Counted from the stretch's first letter, positions 1 to 9,615 are shown. The stretch: 64,000 nucleotides of DNA from Synechococcus sp. A15-62 (GCF_014280075.1 NZ_CP047950.1:1364001-1428000), one strand, 5' to 3'. Made by a program: numbers and translations. Notes: generated by a model from the sequence alone, not told the origin.

Positions 1-2
1 CC

Positions 3-845
3 GATTTCCCGGGAGCTGAGGTGCGCTTTGGGGATGTCACCGATCCAGCCTCAATCGCCGCCGAGGCCTTCGATCAACCCACGAATGTGGTGGTGAGTTG
101 CCTGGCATCCCGCACCGGCGGCCGCAAGGATTCCTGGGCGATTGACCACGCAGCCACCCTCAACACGTATGCGCAGGGACGGGCGGCCGGGGTGGCCCAC
201 TACGTGCTGCTCTCGGCCATCTGTGTGCAGAAGCCGCTGCTGGAATTTCAGAAGGCGAAGCTGGCCTTCGAAGCCGTGTTGCAGGCGGATGAAGAGATGA
301 GCCACTCCATCGTTCGCCCCACCGCCTTTTTCAAAAGCCTGGGCGGACAGGTGGAAAGCTGCCGCAAGGGCGGCCCCTACGTGATGTTCGGAGGCGGAAC
401 CCTGGCCAGCTGCAAGCCGATCAGCGAAGCAGATCTAGCCCGCTTCATGGCGGATTGCATCCATGACGCGTCCAAACGCAACCAGGTACTGCCCATTGGG
501 GGGCCGGGTCCGGCGCTGAGCGCCCGGGAGCAGGGAGAGATGCTCTTCCGCGCTCTGAACAAACCCGAACGGATGCTGTCGGTGCCGATTGCCCTGATGG
601 ATGCACCGATCGCCGTGCTGGACGCCCTGGCTCGAGTGTTCCCAGGCATCAACGACACAGCGGAATTTGGTCGGATCGGCCGCTACTACGCCAGCGAATC
701 CATGCTCGTCTGGGACGAGCAGAGGCAGTGCTACGACGCGGATGCCACGCCCTCCTATGGAACCGACACGCTGGAGCAGTTTTTTGAGCGCGTGGCCCGG
801 GAGGGCATGGCCGGGCAAGACCTGGGGGATGCCGCACTGTTCTGA
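3..845 (+). CDS. Divinyl (proto)chlorophyllide a 8-vinyl reductase, BciA/DVR type (5' partial)
   Basis: This is the C-terminal 280 or so residues of an NAD(P)-dependent epimerase-like reductase. The family reduces the 8-vinyl group of divinyl chlorophyllide in chlorophyll synthesis. The reading frame is open from base 3, so the true start and the Rossmann glycine motif lie outside the window. Visible signatures are [12 protein letters not shown] after the second strand, then [27 protein letters not shown], the PISEADLA segment and the [11 protein letters not shown]-terminus typical of the plant/cyanobacterial DVR family. malQ follows on the same strand after about 30 bases. The family call is fairly firm; substrate specificity is inferred. 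Confidence 0.85.
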   Translation, partial: DFPGAEVRFGDVTDPASIAAEAFDQPTNVVVSCLASRTGGRKDSWAIDHAATLNTYAQGRAAGVAHYVLLSAICVQKPLLEFQKAKLAFEAVLQADEEMSHSIVRPTAFFKSLGGQVESCRKGGPYVMFGGGTLASCKPISEADLARFMADCIHDASKRNQVLPIGGPGPALSAREQGEMLFRALNKPERMLSVPIALMDAPIAVLDALARVFPGINDTAEFGRIGRYYASESMLVWDEQRQCYDADATPSYGTDTLEQFFERVAREGMAGQDLGDAALF

Positions 846-877
846 AGCAGCCATCCTTGGGAGACGAAGAGGCCCCC

Positions 878-2446
878 ATGGATCAGTCCACTGTTGACCT
901 GACCAAGGCTGAACCTGGGCGCAGCACTGGGGTGCTGCTGCATCCCACCGCCCTGCCGGGCAGTCCCGTCTGCGGCAGCTTTGGAGAGCCTTGTCGCCGT
1001 TGGCTTCAGCTGCTGGCCGACCATGACATCGGCGTCTGGCAGATTCTGCCGCTGGCTCCGCCGGATCCCACCGGCTCGCCCTACAGCTCTCCCTCCTGCA
1101 ATGCGCTGAACCCCTGGTTCCTGGACGGCCAGGACCTGGCCAATGAGGGATTCATCAGCGATGACGCCCTCAGGGCTGCTCCCGGAGCTGATGCACCGCT
1201 GGAGGGAGCGGAGCGTGTGGACTTCAGCCTCGCCAGGCAACGGTCCGCTGCCCTCGGCGATGCCCTGCTTGATGCCTGGCCTGAGCAGGATCCAGTGCGA
1301 CATGCCGACTTCAAGCGCTGGACGCACCAGCAGCACTCCTGGCTGGATGACCACGCCCGTTTTCGCGTCCTGCACGATCAAAACCACAAACCCTGGTGGG
1401 AGTGGCCGCTCCCCCTGGCCCGGCATGACAACAAGGCCCTGCGGGCCTGGGCTGAGCAACACCACGGCGCGCTGCTGCGGGAACAACTGACCCAGTGGCA
1501 TCTCGATCGCCAGTGGCAGGCGATCCGCCGCCAAGCGGCAGAGCTGGGCATCCAGCTGTTTGGAGACCTGCCCTTCTATGTGAGCAGTGACAGCGCAGAT
1601 GTCTGGAGCAACCTTTCGCTCTTCACCGTCAAGGAGAACGGCCAGCTCACCACCCAGAGCGGCGTGCCGCCCGATTACTTCTCGGAAACCGGACAGCTGT
1701 GGGGCTCACCGGTGTACCGCTGGGGACAGCATCGGATCACGCGGTTCCGATGGTGGCGGCGAAGAATTGCGCGGCAGAGAGAGTTTGTGGATCTGCTGCG
1801 CCTGGATCACTTCCGTGCCCTTGCGGCCTTCTGGGCCGTCCCCGGTTCCGACAGCACCGCGGAGAACGGTCAATGGCAGCCCTCTCCAGGCCATGCCCTG
1901 CTGCGCAAGCTGCGCAGAGATGCCGGTGGTGCTCTTCCCTTGATTGCCGAGGATCTCGGCGTGATCACACCTGATGTGGAGGAGCTCCGGGATGCCTTCC
2001 GGTTGCCTGGCATGAAAGTGCTGCAGTTCGCGTTCGATGGCGAGCGCGACAACCCTTATCTGCCGGAAAACACCAATGGGCATCGATGGGTCGTCTACAC
2101 CGGCACCCACGACAACCCCACAACCCTGGGCTGGTGGAACGCTTTGGATGCCGACAGCCGGGACCGCATCGCGACGCGGGTGAATGGTGAGATCACAGCT
2201 CCAGCCTGGCATCTGCTCGACATGGCCTTTGCCACGACCGCAGGCCTGGTGATCGCCCCACTGCAGGACCTGATGCACCTGGACGACCGGGCCAGGTTCA
2301 ACACTCCCGGCACCAGCGAAGGCAACTGGAGCTGGAGGCTTCAAAGCTTTGATGCCGCGCTGGCGAATGCACTGAGCGGCTATGGAAGCAGGGGAGCCGT
2401 CTGGGGACGGTCGCTTGCGGGAGCAGTCAGTTTGTTGACCCGATAA
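878..2446 (+). CDS. malQ: 4-alpha-glucanotransferase (amylomaltase, GH77)
   Basis: Disproportionating enzyme that moves alpha-1,4-glucan segments during glycogen turnover. About 522 residues, normal for bacterial MalQ. GH77 landmarks run in order: GVLLHPTALPGSPVCGSFG near the N-terminus, PLAPPDPTGSPYSSPS, LFGDLPFYVSSDSADVW, LRLDHFRALAAFW (nucleophile Asp region), PLIAEDLGVITPDV (acid/base Glu region) and YTGTHDNPTTLGWW. The ATG at 878 is preferred, with a GAGG-like element a few bases upstream; an in-frame TTG at 857 would add seven residues. Its 3' end overlaps the convergent RodZ-like gene by 67 bases. Confidence 0.95.
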   Translation: MDQSTVDLTKAEPGRSTGVLLHPTALPGSPVCGSFGEPCRRWLQLLADHDIGVWQILPLAPPDPTGSPYSSPSCNALNPWFLDGQDLANEGFISDDALRAAPGADAPLEGAERVDFSLARQRSAALGDALLDAWPEQDPVRHADFKRWTHQQHSWLDDHARFRVLHDQNHKPWWEWPLPLARHDNKALRAWAEQHHGALLREQLTQWHLDRQWQAIRRQAAELGIQLFGDLPFYVSSDSADVWSNLSLFTVKENGQLTTQSGVPPDYFSETGQLWGSPVYRWGQHRITRFRWWRRRIARQREFVDLLRLDHFRALAAFWAVPGSDSTAENGQWQPSPGHALLRKLRRDAGGALPLIAEDLGVITPDVEELRDAFRLPGMKVLQFAFDGERDNPYLPENTNGHRWVVYTGTHDNPTTLGWWNALDADSRDRIATRVNGEITAPAWHLLDMAFATTAGLVIAPLQDLMHLDDRARFNTPGTSEGNWSWRLQSFDAALANALSGYGSRGAVWGRSLAGAVSLLTR

Positions 2447-3297
2447 ACCCCCGGCCGTTCTTGATCCACAGTCAGAGGCTCTCCGTTCCAAAGCACCTGA
2501 TCCTCTGCACCAGCAGGGGGATCCAGAAGGACCTCAATCGGGGCCTGCAACTGCAGGGTCAACCTGCCGGCACTGGCCATGAATTGAACCCGGTCTCCCC
2601 CACCGCTGGAGAGCTTGAGCGCTCTCGGCTCAGCCACCACAACCTCAAGCACCCCCTGAGACTGCGACATGGCGTCCCGCACCAGCTCAAACCACTGCTG
2701 AGGCTTGCGTTGCTGGACCTGTTCCAGGGGACGCAGGGCGGCGATGCCTTCGTCTGAACCCGCCAGGTTCGGACCACGGCTGATCGCCTCAACATCGGCG
2801 CGCACGGGCTCAAGGCTGAGGCTGTTGCGCAGGGCCAGATCCTGTTGTTGGCGGTTGATGGCCAGCAGGCTGAAGGCGATCACCGCCGCATAAACGACCG
2901 TTCCCTGCCAGGTGGTGAACACATCGATGTTGCCCAGGGTGAAGCGACCCAGTCCCGCTTTGGCGGGTCCACGGCGGAACACCGGCGAAGGGAGCAGGGG
3001 CTCGAGGCAGCCACCGGGAAGGGCCAGACGACGCTCGATCTGCGGAAGCATCGAGGCGAGATAGGCCCGCTCGGGCAGGCGATCTCGCCAGCCCCGCTCC
3101 AGAGCTTCGATCACAGGGGTAGTGATGCGGGTCTCGTTGGCGAGATCACGAAGCGAGAGGCCCAGTTCCTCACGACGCCGCCGCAGCATCAGCCCCAGAT
3201 CCTGGCGCTGTTGCTCCTGGGCCTCCACCGTGCCGGCATCAGGGCTGGAACCCTTGCGGGGACGTCGCCACCAGAGTCCTGGACGCTTCAGTCGCAT
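2380..3297 (-). CDS. RodZ-like helix-turn-helix membrane protein
   Basis: About 305 residues. An N-terminal HTH of the RodZ/HTH_25 type (LGLMLRRRREELGLSLRDLA, then ITTPVIEALERG and LPERAYLASMLPQIERRL) is followed by a linker and a single hydrophobic segment (GTVVYAAVIAFSLLAI). A periplasmic tail follows whose end resembles the DUF4115 beta domain (RLTLQLQAPIEVLLDPPAG, VLWNGEPLTVDQERPGVYRV). RodZ proteins link MreB to the envelope; a role in cell shape is inferred here, not shown. The start at 3297 gives a 10-base overlap with the upstream pseudouridine synthase gene; the frame stays open to 3375. The 3' end overlaps malQ antisense. Confidence 0.75.
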   Translation of the reverse strand: MRLKRPGLWWRRPRKGSSPDAGTVEAQEQQRQDLGLMLRRRREELGLSLRDLANETRITTPVIEALERGWRDRLPERAYLASMLPQIERRLALPGGCLEPLLPSPVFRRGPAKAGLGRFTLGNIDVFTTWQGTVVYAAVIAFSLLAINRQQQDLALRNSLSLEPVRADVEAISRGPNLAGSDEGIAALRPLEQVQQRKPQQWFELVRDAMSQSQGVLEVVVAEPRALKLSSGGGDRVQFMASAGRLTLQLQAPIEVLLDPPAGAEDQVLWNGEPLTVDQERPGVYRVNKLTAPASDRPQTAPLLP

Positions 3298-4040
3298 GGG
3301 CTGTTGGGCAGATCCATCGAACCAGCCCGCTCGAGCAGGGGCTTCCATTCTCCCTCGCTCAACCAGATCCAGCACCCCTCGGCCAGATCACCGAGCGGCA
3401 ACCCGGCAATCGCCGTGCGCTGCAGGTCAAGAACCGGATGGCCAAGAGCTTCCGCCATCCGACGGATCTGTCGGTTGCGCCCTTCCCGAAGCTCTATCTC
3501 CAGAAGCGAGCGGTCACCCCAAGTCCGCAACCGGCGCACCCGAGCGGGGCGGGTCAAGCGCCCATCCAGGGGCACACCCCGACGCCAGCGATCGAGGACT
3601 GGCTCCGGTGGCACACCCTGCACCCACACCCGGTAGGTCTTGGCGTGGCTGTAACGCGGGTGGGTGAGTTTCAAGGTGAGTTCGCCCAGATCGGTGAGCA
3701 GAAGGGCACCATGGCTGTCGGCGTCCAGGCGGCCAACGGGGTGAAGACCAGCCCGATGCTTCGGAGGCAGCAGGTCAAGCACCGTGCGGCGACCCTGCGG
3801 GTCATCACAGCTGCAGATCACGCCCATCGGCTTGTTCATCAGCAGGACCCGTGCCACTCCACGGGACGGCAACGGCTGACCATCCACATGAATCCTCTGC
3901 TGCTGCGGATCGGCCTGGTCGCCAACGCGGGCGACCTGACCATCCACCGTCACGCGGCCGGCCTGCAACCATTCTTCAGCCCGGCGCCTGGAGCAGAGGC
4001 CGGCAGCAGCGATCAGTTTCTGCAGGCGCTGCCGCGTCAT
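3288..4040 (-). CDS. Pseudouridine synthase, RsuA/RluB/RluE/RluF family
   Basis: 250 residues. An N-terminal S4 RNA-binding domain (RLQKLIAAAGLCSRRRAEEW) is followed by the catalytic domain with MNKPMGVICSCDDPQGRRTV, the catalytic-Asp motif GRLDADSHGALLLTDLG, and the C-terminal ELREGRNRQIRRMAEALGH block. This family isomerises single uridines in rRNA. The layout best fits RluB-like 23S rRNA enzymes, but the target site cannot be read from sequence. The start codon overlaps the histidine-kinase stop (ATGA), so translational coupling is likely. Confidence 0.92.
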   Translation of the reverse strand: MTRQRLQKLIAAAGLCSRRRAEEWLQAGRVTVDGQVARVGDQADPQQQRIHVDGQPLPSRGVARVLLMNKPMGVICSCDDPQGRRTVLDLLPPKHRAGLHPVGRLDADSHGALLLTDLGELTLKLTHPRYSHAKTYRVWVQGVPPEPVLDRWRRGVPLDGRLTRPARVRRLRTWGDRSLLEIELREGRNRQIRRMAEALGHPVLDLQRTAIAGLPLGDLAEGCWIWLSEGEWKPLLERAGSMDLPNSPCD

Positions 4041-5167
4041 CCCAGGGGCTCCCGGGGCAGGAGCAGATCCATGCAGGCTCCCCCGGCAGGATGGTTGCGG
4101 GCGTCGATGCGGCCGCCATGGTTGACAGCGATCTGCTGCACGATGGCAAGTCCCAGGCCACTGCCGCTGCGATTGGAGCGGGTGCGGGAGGGATCCCCCC
4201 GATAGAAGCGTTGGAACATGCGCGTGAGATCGGCCTCACTCAAGCCAGGGCCATGGTCACGAATGCTGAGCAACCACCAGCCGCCGCTCTGGCGGACGGA
4301 CACGTTGATGCTGCTCTCATCAGGGGAGTAGCGCAGGGCATTGTCGAGCAGGTTGAGCACCGCACGGTGCAAACGGCGCTGATCACCACGTAGGGGGCCG
4401 GATTCGCTGCGGTCCAGCTGCAGCGTCACCCGCCGTTCCTCCGCAATCGGGCCAATCGATCCCCAGGCGCTGTCCACCAGCTCTTCCAGGGTTAGGGGCA
4501 CATGCTCGCTGTCGTCCTGAGGCAGGCTGTTCTCCAACCGCGACAGCTCCAACAGGTCCTCCACCAGCAGCTGAAGACGCCGGAGTTCCTTCTGCAGCCG
4601 TTGCACCAGAGCCGCGTCGTCCTCCTTGACGGCCAGCTCCAGCCGATCGCTCACCAGCATCAGGGCGGTGAGGGGGGTCTTGAGCTCATGGGCCACATCA
4701 CTCACCCAGCGTTCCTGTTGCTGTTGCTGGGCTTCGAGGGACTGACGGCTCTGGATCAGCACCAGCCAGCATTCGTCGCTGCCCGGCAGAACAACGGCCT
4801 CGAGCGGAGTCCCCTGTTGATCCCATTCACAACGCTGGGAACGCAGCTGATAGCGGCTGCTGAAAATCAACTCCTCCAAGGCAGGAATGTCGAGGACATC
4901 CCGGAGCTTCATGCCACGAACCAGGCGGTTGGAAGGGATATGAAGAAGGCGTTCAGCCCGGTCGTTGATGTAGGCGATGGAGTGATCCGGGGCCAGGATC
5001 ATCCAGCCCTGGGTGGCCGCATCAATCCAGGCCAGCAGCTGGGGAGCGTTCAAGACGATGGAGCGCTCCCTGGGCGTTCGTTTGGACGCCAGAACACGGC
5101 GTCGACGCTGCAGCAGAAGCGTGATCCCGATGCCAGCTGCAAAGCCGAGTGCGGCAGAAATCACCAC
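4037..5167 (-). CDS. phoR: Sensor histidine kinase, SphS/PhoR-like
   Basis: 376 residues with a GTG start. There is one N-terminal hydrophobic segment (about residues 2-20), a PAS-like region (GWMILAPDHSIAYINDRAER), the HisKA dimerisation helix with phospho-acceptor His in VSDVAHELKTPLTALML, and an ATPase domain with N box (LNLLDNALRYSPDE), G1 (IRDHGPGLSEAD), F box (MFQRFYRGDPSR) and G2 (GSGLGLAIVQQI). A single membrane anchor plus PAS matches cyanobacterial SphS, the phosphate-responsive kinase. It lies 7 bases after the cognate regulator gene in one transcript. The phosphate role is by family resemblance only. Confidence 0.75.
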   Translation of the reverse strand: MVISAALGFAAGIGITLLLQRRRRVLASKRTPRERSIVLNAPQLLAWIDAATQGWMILAPDHSIAYINDRAERLLHIPSNRLVRGMKLRDVLDIPALEELIFSSRYQLRSQRCEWDQQGTPLEAVVLPGSDECWLVLIQSRQSLEAQQQQQERWVSDVAHELKTPLTALMLVSDRLELAVKEDDAALVQRLQKELRRLQLLVEDLLELSRLENSLPQDDSEHVPLTLEELVDSAWGSIGPIAEERRVTLQLDRSESGPLRGDQRRLHRAVLNLLDNALRYSPDESSINVSVRQSGGWWLLSIRDHGPGLSEADLTRMFQRFYRGDPSRTRSNRSGSGLGLAIVQQIAVNHGGRIDARNHPAGGACMDLLLPREPLG

Positions 5168-5174
5168 AGCTCCC

Positions 5175-5897
5175 TCAGCCGAAGCGATACCCGAAGCCGC
5201 GAACCGTCCGGATCAACTGAGGCGATGAGGGCTCCTTCTCCACCTTTTCCCGCAGCCAGCGGATGTGAACGTCCACGGTTTTGGTGTCGCCGATGAAGTC
5301 GACACCCCAGATTTTCTCCAGCAGCTGGTCGCGGCTCCAGACGCGCTTGGGGTTCTGAATGAACAGCTCGAGGATCTTGTACTCCTTGGGAGAGAGGGTG
5401 AGGTCCATGCCATCCCGGGTGACCCTGCATTCACTGGGAAAGAGGCAAAGGTTGGCGTGAGTGAAGGAATGCGGTTGGGAAGGCGACGTCTCCGATTGAC
5501 TGGACCGCCTCAGCAAAGCCCTGCAGCGGGCCACCAGCTCCCGCAGGCCAAAGGGTTTGACCAGGTAATCGTCGGCGCCCACCTCCAGCCCCAGCACCCG
5601 ATCGGTCTCACTGTCGCGGGCGCTGATCACCAGGATCGGTGTGGTGTTGTTGAGGCGACGGAGCTCTCGGCAAAGGTCAAGCCCCCCCAAACCCGGAAGC
5701 ATCAAATCGAGCACGATCAAATCCACTGGATCTGAACTGCCGGGTGTGATCAGAGTGAGGGCTGAGGCGCCATCTGCACAGGTGTGTACCTCAAAACCTT
5801 CAGCGCGCAGGGCCTCTCCAACTGTTTCGCGAATGCTGTCGTCGTCCTCCACGACGAGAAGTCGACGGGTGGAAACAGACGCAGACAGGGTTGTCAC
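5175..5897 (-). CDS. phoB: OmpR/PhoB-family response regulator, SphR-like
   Basis: About 240 residues from a GTG at 5897; the frame stays open to an ATG at 5957. The receiver keeps all catalytic residues: the acidic pair in LLVVEDDDSIRETV, the phospho-acceptor Asp in DLIVLDLMLPGLGG, Thr/Ser in ILVISARDSE and Lys in DDYLVKPFGLRE. The C-terminal winged helix (LSPKEYKILELFI, WSRDQLLEKIWG, TVDVHIRWLREKVE, IRTVRGFGYRFG) is the PhoB/SphR subtype. It precedes the kinase gene. Together they probably control the phosphate-starvation regulon; no Pho box was recognised upstream. Confidence 0.78.
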   Translation of the reverse strand: MTTLSASVSTRRLLVVEDDDSIRETVGEALRAEGFEVHTCADGASALTLITPGSSDPVDLIVLDLMLPGLGGLDLCRELRRLNNTTPILVISARDSETDRVLGLEVGADDYLVKPFGLRELVARCRALLRRSSQSETSPSQPHSFTHANLCLFPSECRVTRDGMDLTLSPKEYKILELFIQNPKRVWSRDQLLEKIWGVDFIGDTKTVDVHIRWLREKVEKEPSSPQLIRTVRGFGYRFG

Positions 5898-5974
5898 GTC
5901 CAAATGGCAGGGACAGACCCATTCTGCCCGGAAGCGCATCCCGACAGAGCAGAACAACGGCTTCGCTTAAAGGC

Positions 5975-6394
5975 TCAGAAGAATTCGTCGAAGTTGTCGA
6001 AATCAACCGCTTTGAACTTTCCCGCTTCCACCTGCTGCATCAGGCGCTCGAGCTGAGAAAACAAGGCTCCACCGGTCAGCAGCGAGAGCAGCAGGGCCAC
6101 CAGCAGGGCAGCGCCTGAGGCAAACCCGAAGATCTGAAGGCAGCAGCCAATGAACAACGTCACCCCGATGAGGGTGCCGGCGTAGCTGAGGTTGATCTCC
6201 GCAGTCCCCAACGGCAGCAAGGGGAGCCGGTCCTGTTTCCAGCCATCCAGCTTGTTCTGCACCTGACGGCCAAAGGTGAGGCCGCAGAGCACACCCATCA
6301 GCAGCCCGATGCCCGCCATCAGGTAGGGGGGCTGGGGCAGGGTCATCATCTGGAGCAGCTGCTCAAGCTCCTGGGCGCTGATCTCCTCAGGCAT
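5975..6394 (-). CDS. Conserved hypothetical membrane protein
   Basis: About 139 residues from an ATG at 6394. A short acidic N-terminus (MPEEISAQELEQLLQMM) is followed by about three hydrophobic segments (PYLMAGIGLLMGVLCGLTFG; YAGTLIGVTLFIGCCLQIF; GAALLVALLLSLLTG) and an acidic, aromatic tail (VDFDNFDEFF). No enzymatic motif is visible, and I do not recognise a named family. It lies 77 bases upstream of phoB on the same strand and downstream of the UbiB-like kinase gene. Function unknown; inner or thylakoid membrane location is inferred. Confidence 0.7.
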   Translation of the reverse strand: MPEEISAQELEQLLQMMTLPQPPYLMAGIGLLMGVLCGLTFGRQVQNKLDGWKQDRLPLLPLGTAEINLSYAGTLIGVTLFIGCCLQIFGFASGAALLVALLLSLLTGGALFSQLERLMQQVEAGKFKAVDFDNFDEFF

Positions 6395-6465
6395 CGACGC
6401 CGATCTCAAAGAGCTGAGACCTTAGCGGTGGGTTCGACAATCTCGCTGGAGTTTTGATCTCCGGA

Positions 6466-8115
6466 TCAGGCTGCCGCCAATGGATTGAGACGCTGCAACA
6501 GCCCTCCGGCCAGACGCCCCGGGCCGAAGGTGCGTCCGAGCAGGCCGACCAGGGCACGCACGTCGTCGGTGTGCAAACGATCGTCACGGATCAGCGTCAT
6601 CAGCAGACGCTTGCGCAGGTCAGCACCATCTCGGCTGAGCAGCAGCCGCAGGCCGGCTCCGGCCACAGGGATCAGTTCCTTGCCAGGAGCGGGAGCATCC
6701 TGACCCACCACATCCAGCAAACTCTCCAGCCGATCCAGGCGCAGGCGGCCTGATTCATCAAAGATCACCTCCAGCAGCTTCTCACGCATCTCGCTGGTGT
6801 CTCCCGCCAACAGTCGACGGGCCACGTAGGGATAGGCCACAGCAATGATCCGGAAGTTCGGATCCAGCCGCAAGGCAAGCCCTTCCTGACTGACGACGGC
6901 CCGGATGATCAGGGCGAAGCGCGCCGGCACCCGGAAGGGGTAATCGAACATCAATTCGGAAAAGCGATCGGTGATCGCCTTGAAGTTGAACGATCCAACC
7001 GAGTCGCCAAGGCTGCCACCGAGCACCTCTTCCAGAGCAGGAATGATCGGCGTGAGATCGGCCGTGGGGCTGAGAAAACCCAGGGATTGGAAGTCCTTGG
7101 CCAACCCAGAGAAATCACGGTTGATCAGATGCACCACAGCACCGGTGAGGGTGAGCCGATCGCTGTCGCTGATGGAATCCATCATTCCGAAGTCGACATA
7201 CCCCACATGGCCGAGATCGCCGGTGCGACCCGGCAAGGCGAAGAGGTTGCCGGGGTGAGGGTCGGCATGGAAGTAACCGAACTCCAGCAGTTGCTGAAGG
7301 CCGCAGATCACGCCCGTGCGGATCAACGCCGTTGGGTCAAGACGCTGGGAACGCAGCTCTTCGCTGTCGCGCATCTTGGCGCCGTCGATCCAGGTGGTGG
7401 TCAACACCCGGGTGGAGCTGAGCATTCGCTCCACCTTCGGGATGTAGACCGCACCGTTCTCCGCAAAAAGCGCCGAAAAACGCTCGGCATTGGCCGCTTC
7501 CAGGCCGTAATCAATCTCCTCAAACAGACTGCGGCCGAACTCATCAATGATTCCGCCGAGTCCGAAACCCAGGTTGAGCGGTAGCAGCGGCGCCGTCATC
7601 ACCCCCAAAGCCCGGATCAACACCAGATCCCGCCGCAGGATGAAGGTGAGATTGGGGCGCTGCACTTTGACTGCAACCCAGTGCTGGCTCTGCAGACGAG
7701 CCTTGTAGACCTGGCCAAGGCTGGCAGCGGCGATCGGCGTATCGGGGAACTCCTCAAACAACTCGGCCGCCGGAGCGCCAAGTTCCTCACGGATGCATGC
7801 CAGAGCGGTGGCATGGGGGAAGGCCGGCAGATCGTCCTGCAGGCGCGTCAGTTCCTCCAGCCAGTCCCGACGCACCAGATCCGGACGGGTGGAGAGGGCC
7901 TGTCCCAGCTTGATGAAGCAGGGCCCCAGACCCGTCAGGGTGTTGAGAATGCGACGCGCCAGCCCCTGCTGAACGGCGGGGTCACTGCTGCCTCCACGCA
8001 GGAGCAGCACCAGCACCAGCCCCGCCAAGGACCACAGCACATGGATCAGCCGCGGGATGGCGACCCAGGGACGCAGCAGTAGCCAGCCGAGATCCCGCCC
8101 GGGGTCGTAACGCAT
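6466..8115 (-). CDS. ABC1/AarF/UbiB-family atypical protein kinase
   Basis: 549 residues. The family signatures are present: the KxGQ motif in CFIKLGQALSTRPDLV, the alanine-rich nucleotide loop in IAAASLGQVYKARL, VAVKVQRPN with the catalytic Lys, and the HADPHPGN loop in YFHADPHPGNLFAL followed by the metal-binding Asp in VDFGMMD. Family members support quinone or prenyl-lipid metabolism, in cyanobacteria plausibly plastoquinone or tocopherol; the substrate is unknown. The ATG at 8115 is only 50 bases from the divergent start of the PLP decarboxylase gene, so both promoters share a short interval. Confidence 0.9.
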   Translation of the reverse strand: MRYDPGRDLGWLLLRPWVAIPRLIHVLWSLAGLVLVLLLRGGSSDPAVQQGLARRILNTLTGLGPCFIKLGQALSTRPDLVRRDWLEELTRLQDDLPAFPHATALACIREELGAPAAELFEEFPDTPIAAASLGQVYKARLQSQHWVAVKVQRPNLTFILRRDLVLIRALGVMTAPLLPLNLGFGLGGIIDEFGRSLFEEIDYGLEAANAERFSALFAENGAVYIPKVERMLSSTRVLTTTWIDGAKMRDSEELRSQRLDPTALIRTGVICGLQQLLEFGYFHADPHPGNLFALPGRTGDLGHVGYVDFGMMDSISDSDRLTLTGAVVHLINRDFSGLAKDFQSLGFLSPTADLTPIIPALEEVLGGSLGDSVGSFNFKAITDRFSELMFDYPFRVPARFALIIRAVVSQEGLALRLDPNFRIIAVAYPYVARRLLAGDTSEMREKLLEVIFDESGRLRLDRLESLLDVVGQDAPAPGKELIPVAGAGLRLLLSRDGADLRKRLLMTLIRDDRLHTDDVRALVGLLGRTFGPGRLAGGLLQRLNPLAAA

Positions 8116-8165
8116 CGCATCGCGCTGAATAGAGAGGGAGACTTTAAGAAGATCAGGCGGATTTG

Positions 8166-9569
8166 ATGGCGCTTCTGCCCCAGCTCACCCGTCGCCTCGG
8201 TCAGCCCCTGTTTCTGCCGGCCCATGGACGGGGGGCTGCCCTTCCGGATGGACTGCGTCAATTACTGCGACGCCGCGCTGGCATCTGGGACCTACCGGAA
8301 CTCCCGGCCCTTGGCGGTCCGCTGGAGGCGGACGGCGCCATCGCCGACAGCCAACGTTCCGCCGCAGCACAGATGGGAGTGGCGCGCTGCTGGTACGGGG
8401 TGAACGGGGCCACGGGGTTGCTGCAGGCCGCACTGCTGGCCATGGCCCGGCCCGGAGAGCGGGTGCTGCTGCCCCGCAACGTCCATCGCAGCCTGATTCA
8501 GGCCTGCATTCTTGGGGACCTGCGGCCAGTGCTGTTCGATCTCCCCTTTCAAAGCGACCGAGGCCAGCCGGCACCGGCGGATTCGGCCTGGATCGAGCGG
8601 GTTCTGGAGGCCCTACCCCGCGATGGAGCACCGATCCGTGCCGCGGTTCTGGTGCATCCCACCTACCAGGGCTATGCCAATGACCCGACGGCGGTGATTC
8701 AGCAGCTGCAGCAACAGGGCTGTTGCGTGCTGGTGGATGAAGCCCACGGCTGTCATTTCGCCACTGGGGTGGATCACCCCCTTCCCCCCAGCGCCCTGCA
8801 CTGCGGCGCTGATCTTGTGGTGCATTCCCTGCAGAAATCTGCTGCAGCACTGGCGCAAACGGCGGTGCTCTGGCTGCAGGGGGAGCGTCTGGATCCCGTG
8901 CGGGTGGAACGCAGCCTGGGCCTGCTTCAGACCACCAGCCCCAGTGCGCTGCTACTGGCCTCCTGCGAAGAAGCCCTTCAACACTGGCGGCGGCGCAAGG
9001 GACGCCGGCAATTGCTGCGGCGTCTGCAGGAGGCTGCAGCCCTCGCCGAGGATCTGCGCAACAGCGGCGTGCCGCTGCTGAACAACCAAGATCCGCTGCG
9101 CCTGATCCTGCACACGGGCCAAGCGGGAATCACCGGCCTGGATGCCGACGATTGGTTTCTGCCCCGCGGGTTGGTGGGCGAATTACCAGAACCAGCCAGC
9201 CTCACCTTCTGCCTGGGGTTGGCACGCCACCGAGGGCTGGGTCGGCAGATGAGGCATCACTGGCAGAGCCTGCTGCGGAGCTTCCCCGATCGCGCTCCCT
9301 TGCCAGCCTTCGAAGCCCCACCGCTGCCGCTGGTCACCACCACAGCGCAACCACCAAGCCGGGCGTGGACAGCGGCGCATCACCAGGAGGCGTTGAAGGA
9401 CGCGGAGGGATGCATCGCGGCTGAGCTGCTGTGCCCTTACCCACCGGGCATCCCCCTGCTGATTCCCGGCGAACGGCTGGATCGCCAGCGACAGTGCTGG
9501 CTCGAGCGCCAGCAGCTGTTCTGGGGAGACCAGATGCCGGACAGGCTGTCTGTGGTGAGCGGGGGATGA
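8166..9569 (+). CDS. Orn/Lys/Arg decarboxylase-family PLP enzyme
   Basis: About 467 residues, a short form of the fold-type I basic amino acid decarboxylase family. PLP-site features are the substrate/PLP loop WYGVNGATGLLQAALLAM, the cofactor Asp in VLVDEAHGCHFATG and the Schiff-base Lys in VVHSLQKSAAALAQTAVLWL. The C-terminal domain ends with the conserved LLCPYPPGIPLLIPGERL. Reactions in the family yield cadaverine, agmatine or putrescine; which one applies here cannot be told. ATG at 8166 was chosen over the adjacent TTG at 8163. Confidence 0.85.
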   Translation: MALLPQLTRRLGQPLFLPAHGRGAALPDGLRQLLRRRAGIWDLPELPALGGPLEADGAIADSQRSAAAQMGVARCWYGVNGATGLLQAALLAMARPGERVLLPRNVHRSLIQACILGDLRPVLFDLPFQSDRGQPAPADSAWIERVLEALPRDGAPIRAAVLVHPTYQGYANDPTAVIQQLQQQGCCVLVDEAHGCHFATGVDHPLPPSALHCGADLVVHSLQKSAAALAQTAVLWLQGERLDPVRVERSLGLLQTTSPSALLLASCEEALQHWRRRKGRRQLLRRLQEAAALAEDLRNSGVPLLNNQDPLRLILHTGQAGITGLDADDWFLPRGLVGELPEPASLTFCLGLARHRGLGRQMRHHWQSLLRSFPDRAPLPAFEAPPLPLVTTTAQPPSRAWTAAHHQEALKDAEGCIAAELLCPYPPGIPLLIPGERLDRQRQCWLERQQLFWGDQMPDRLSVVSGG

Positions 9570-9615
9570 AATTCAGACCCAATGCCGCTTCAATCCATGC
9601 ATTCGGCTGCGGTGG

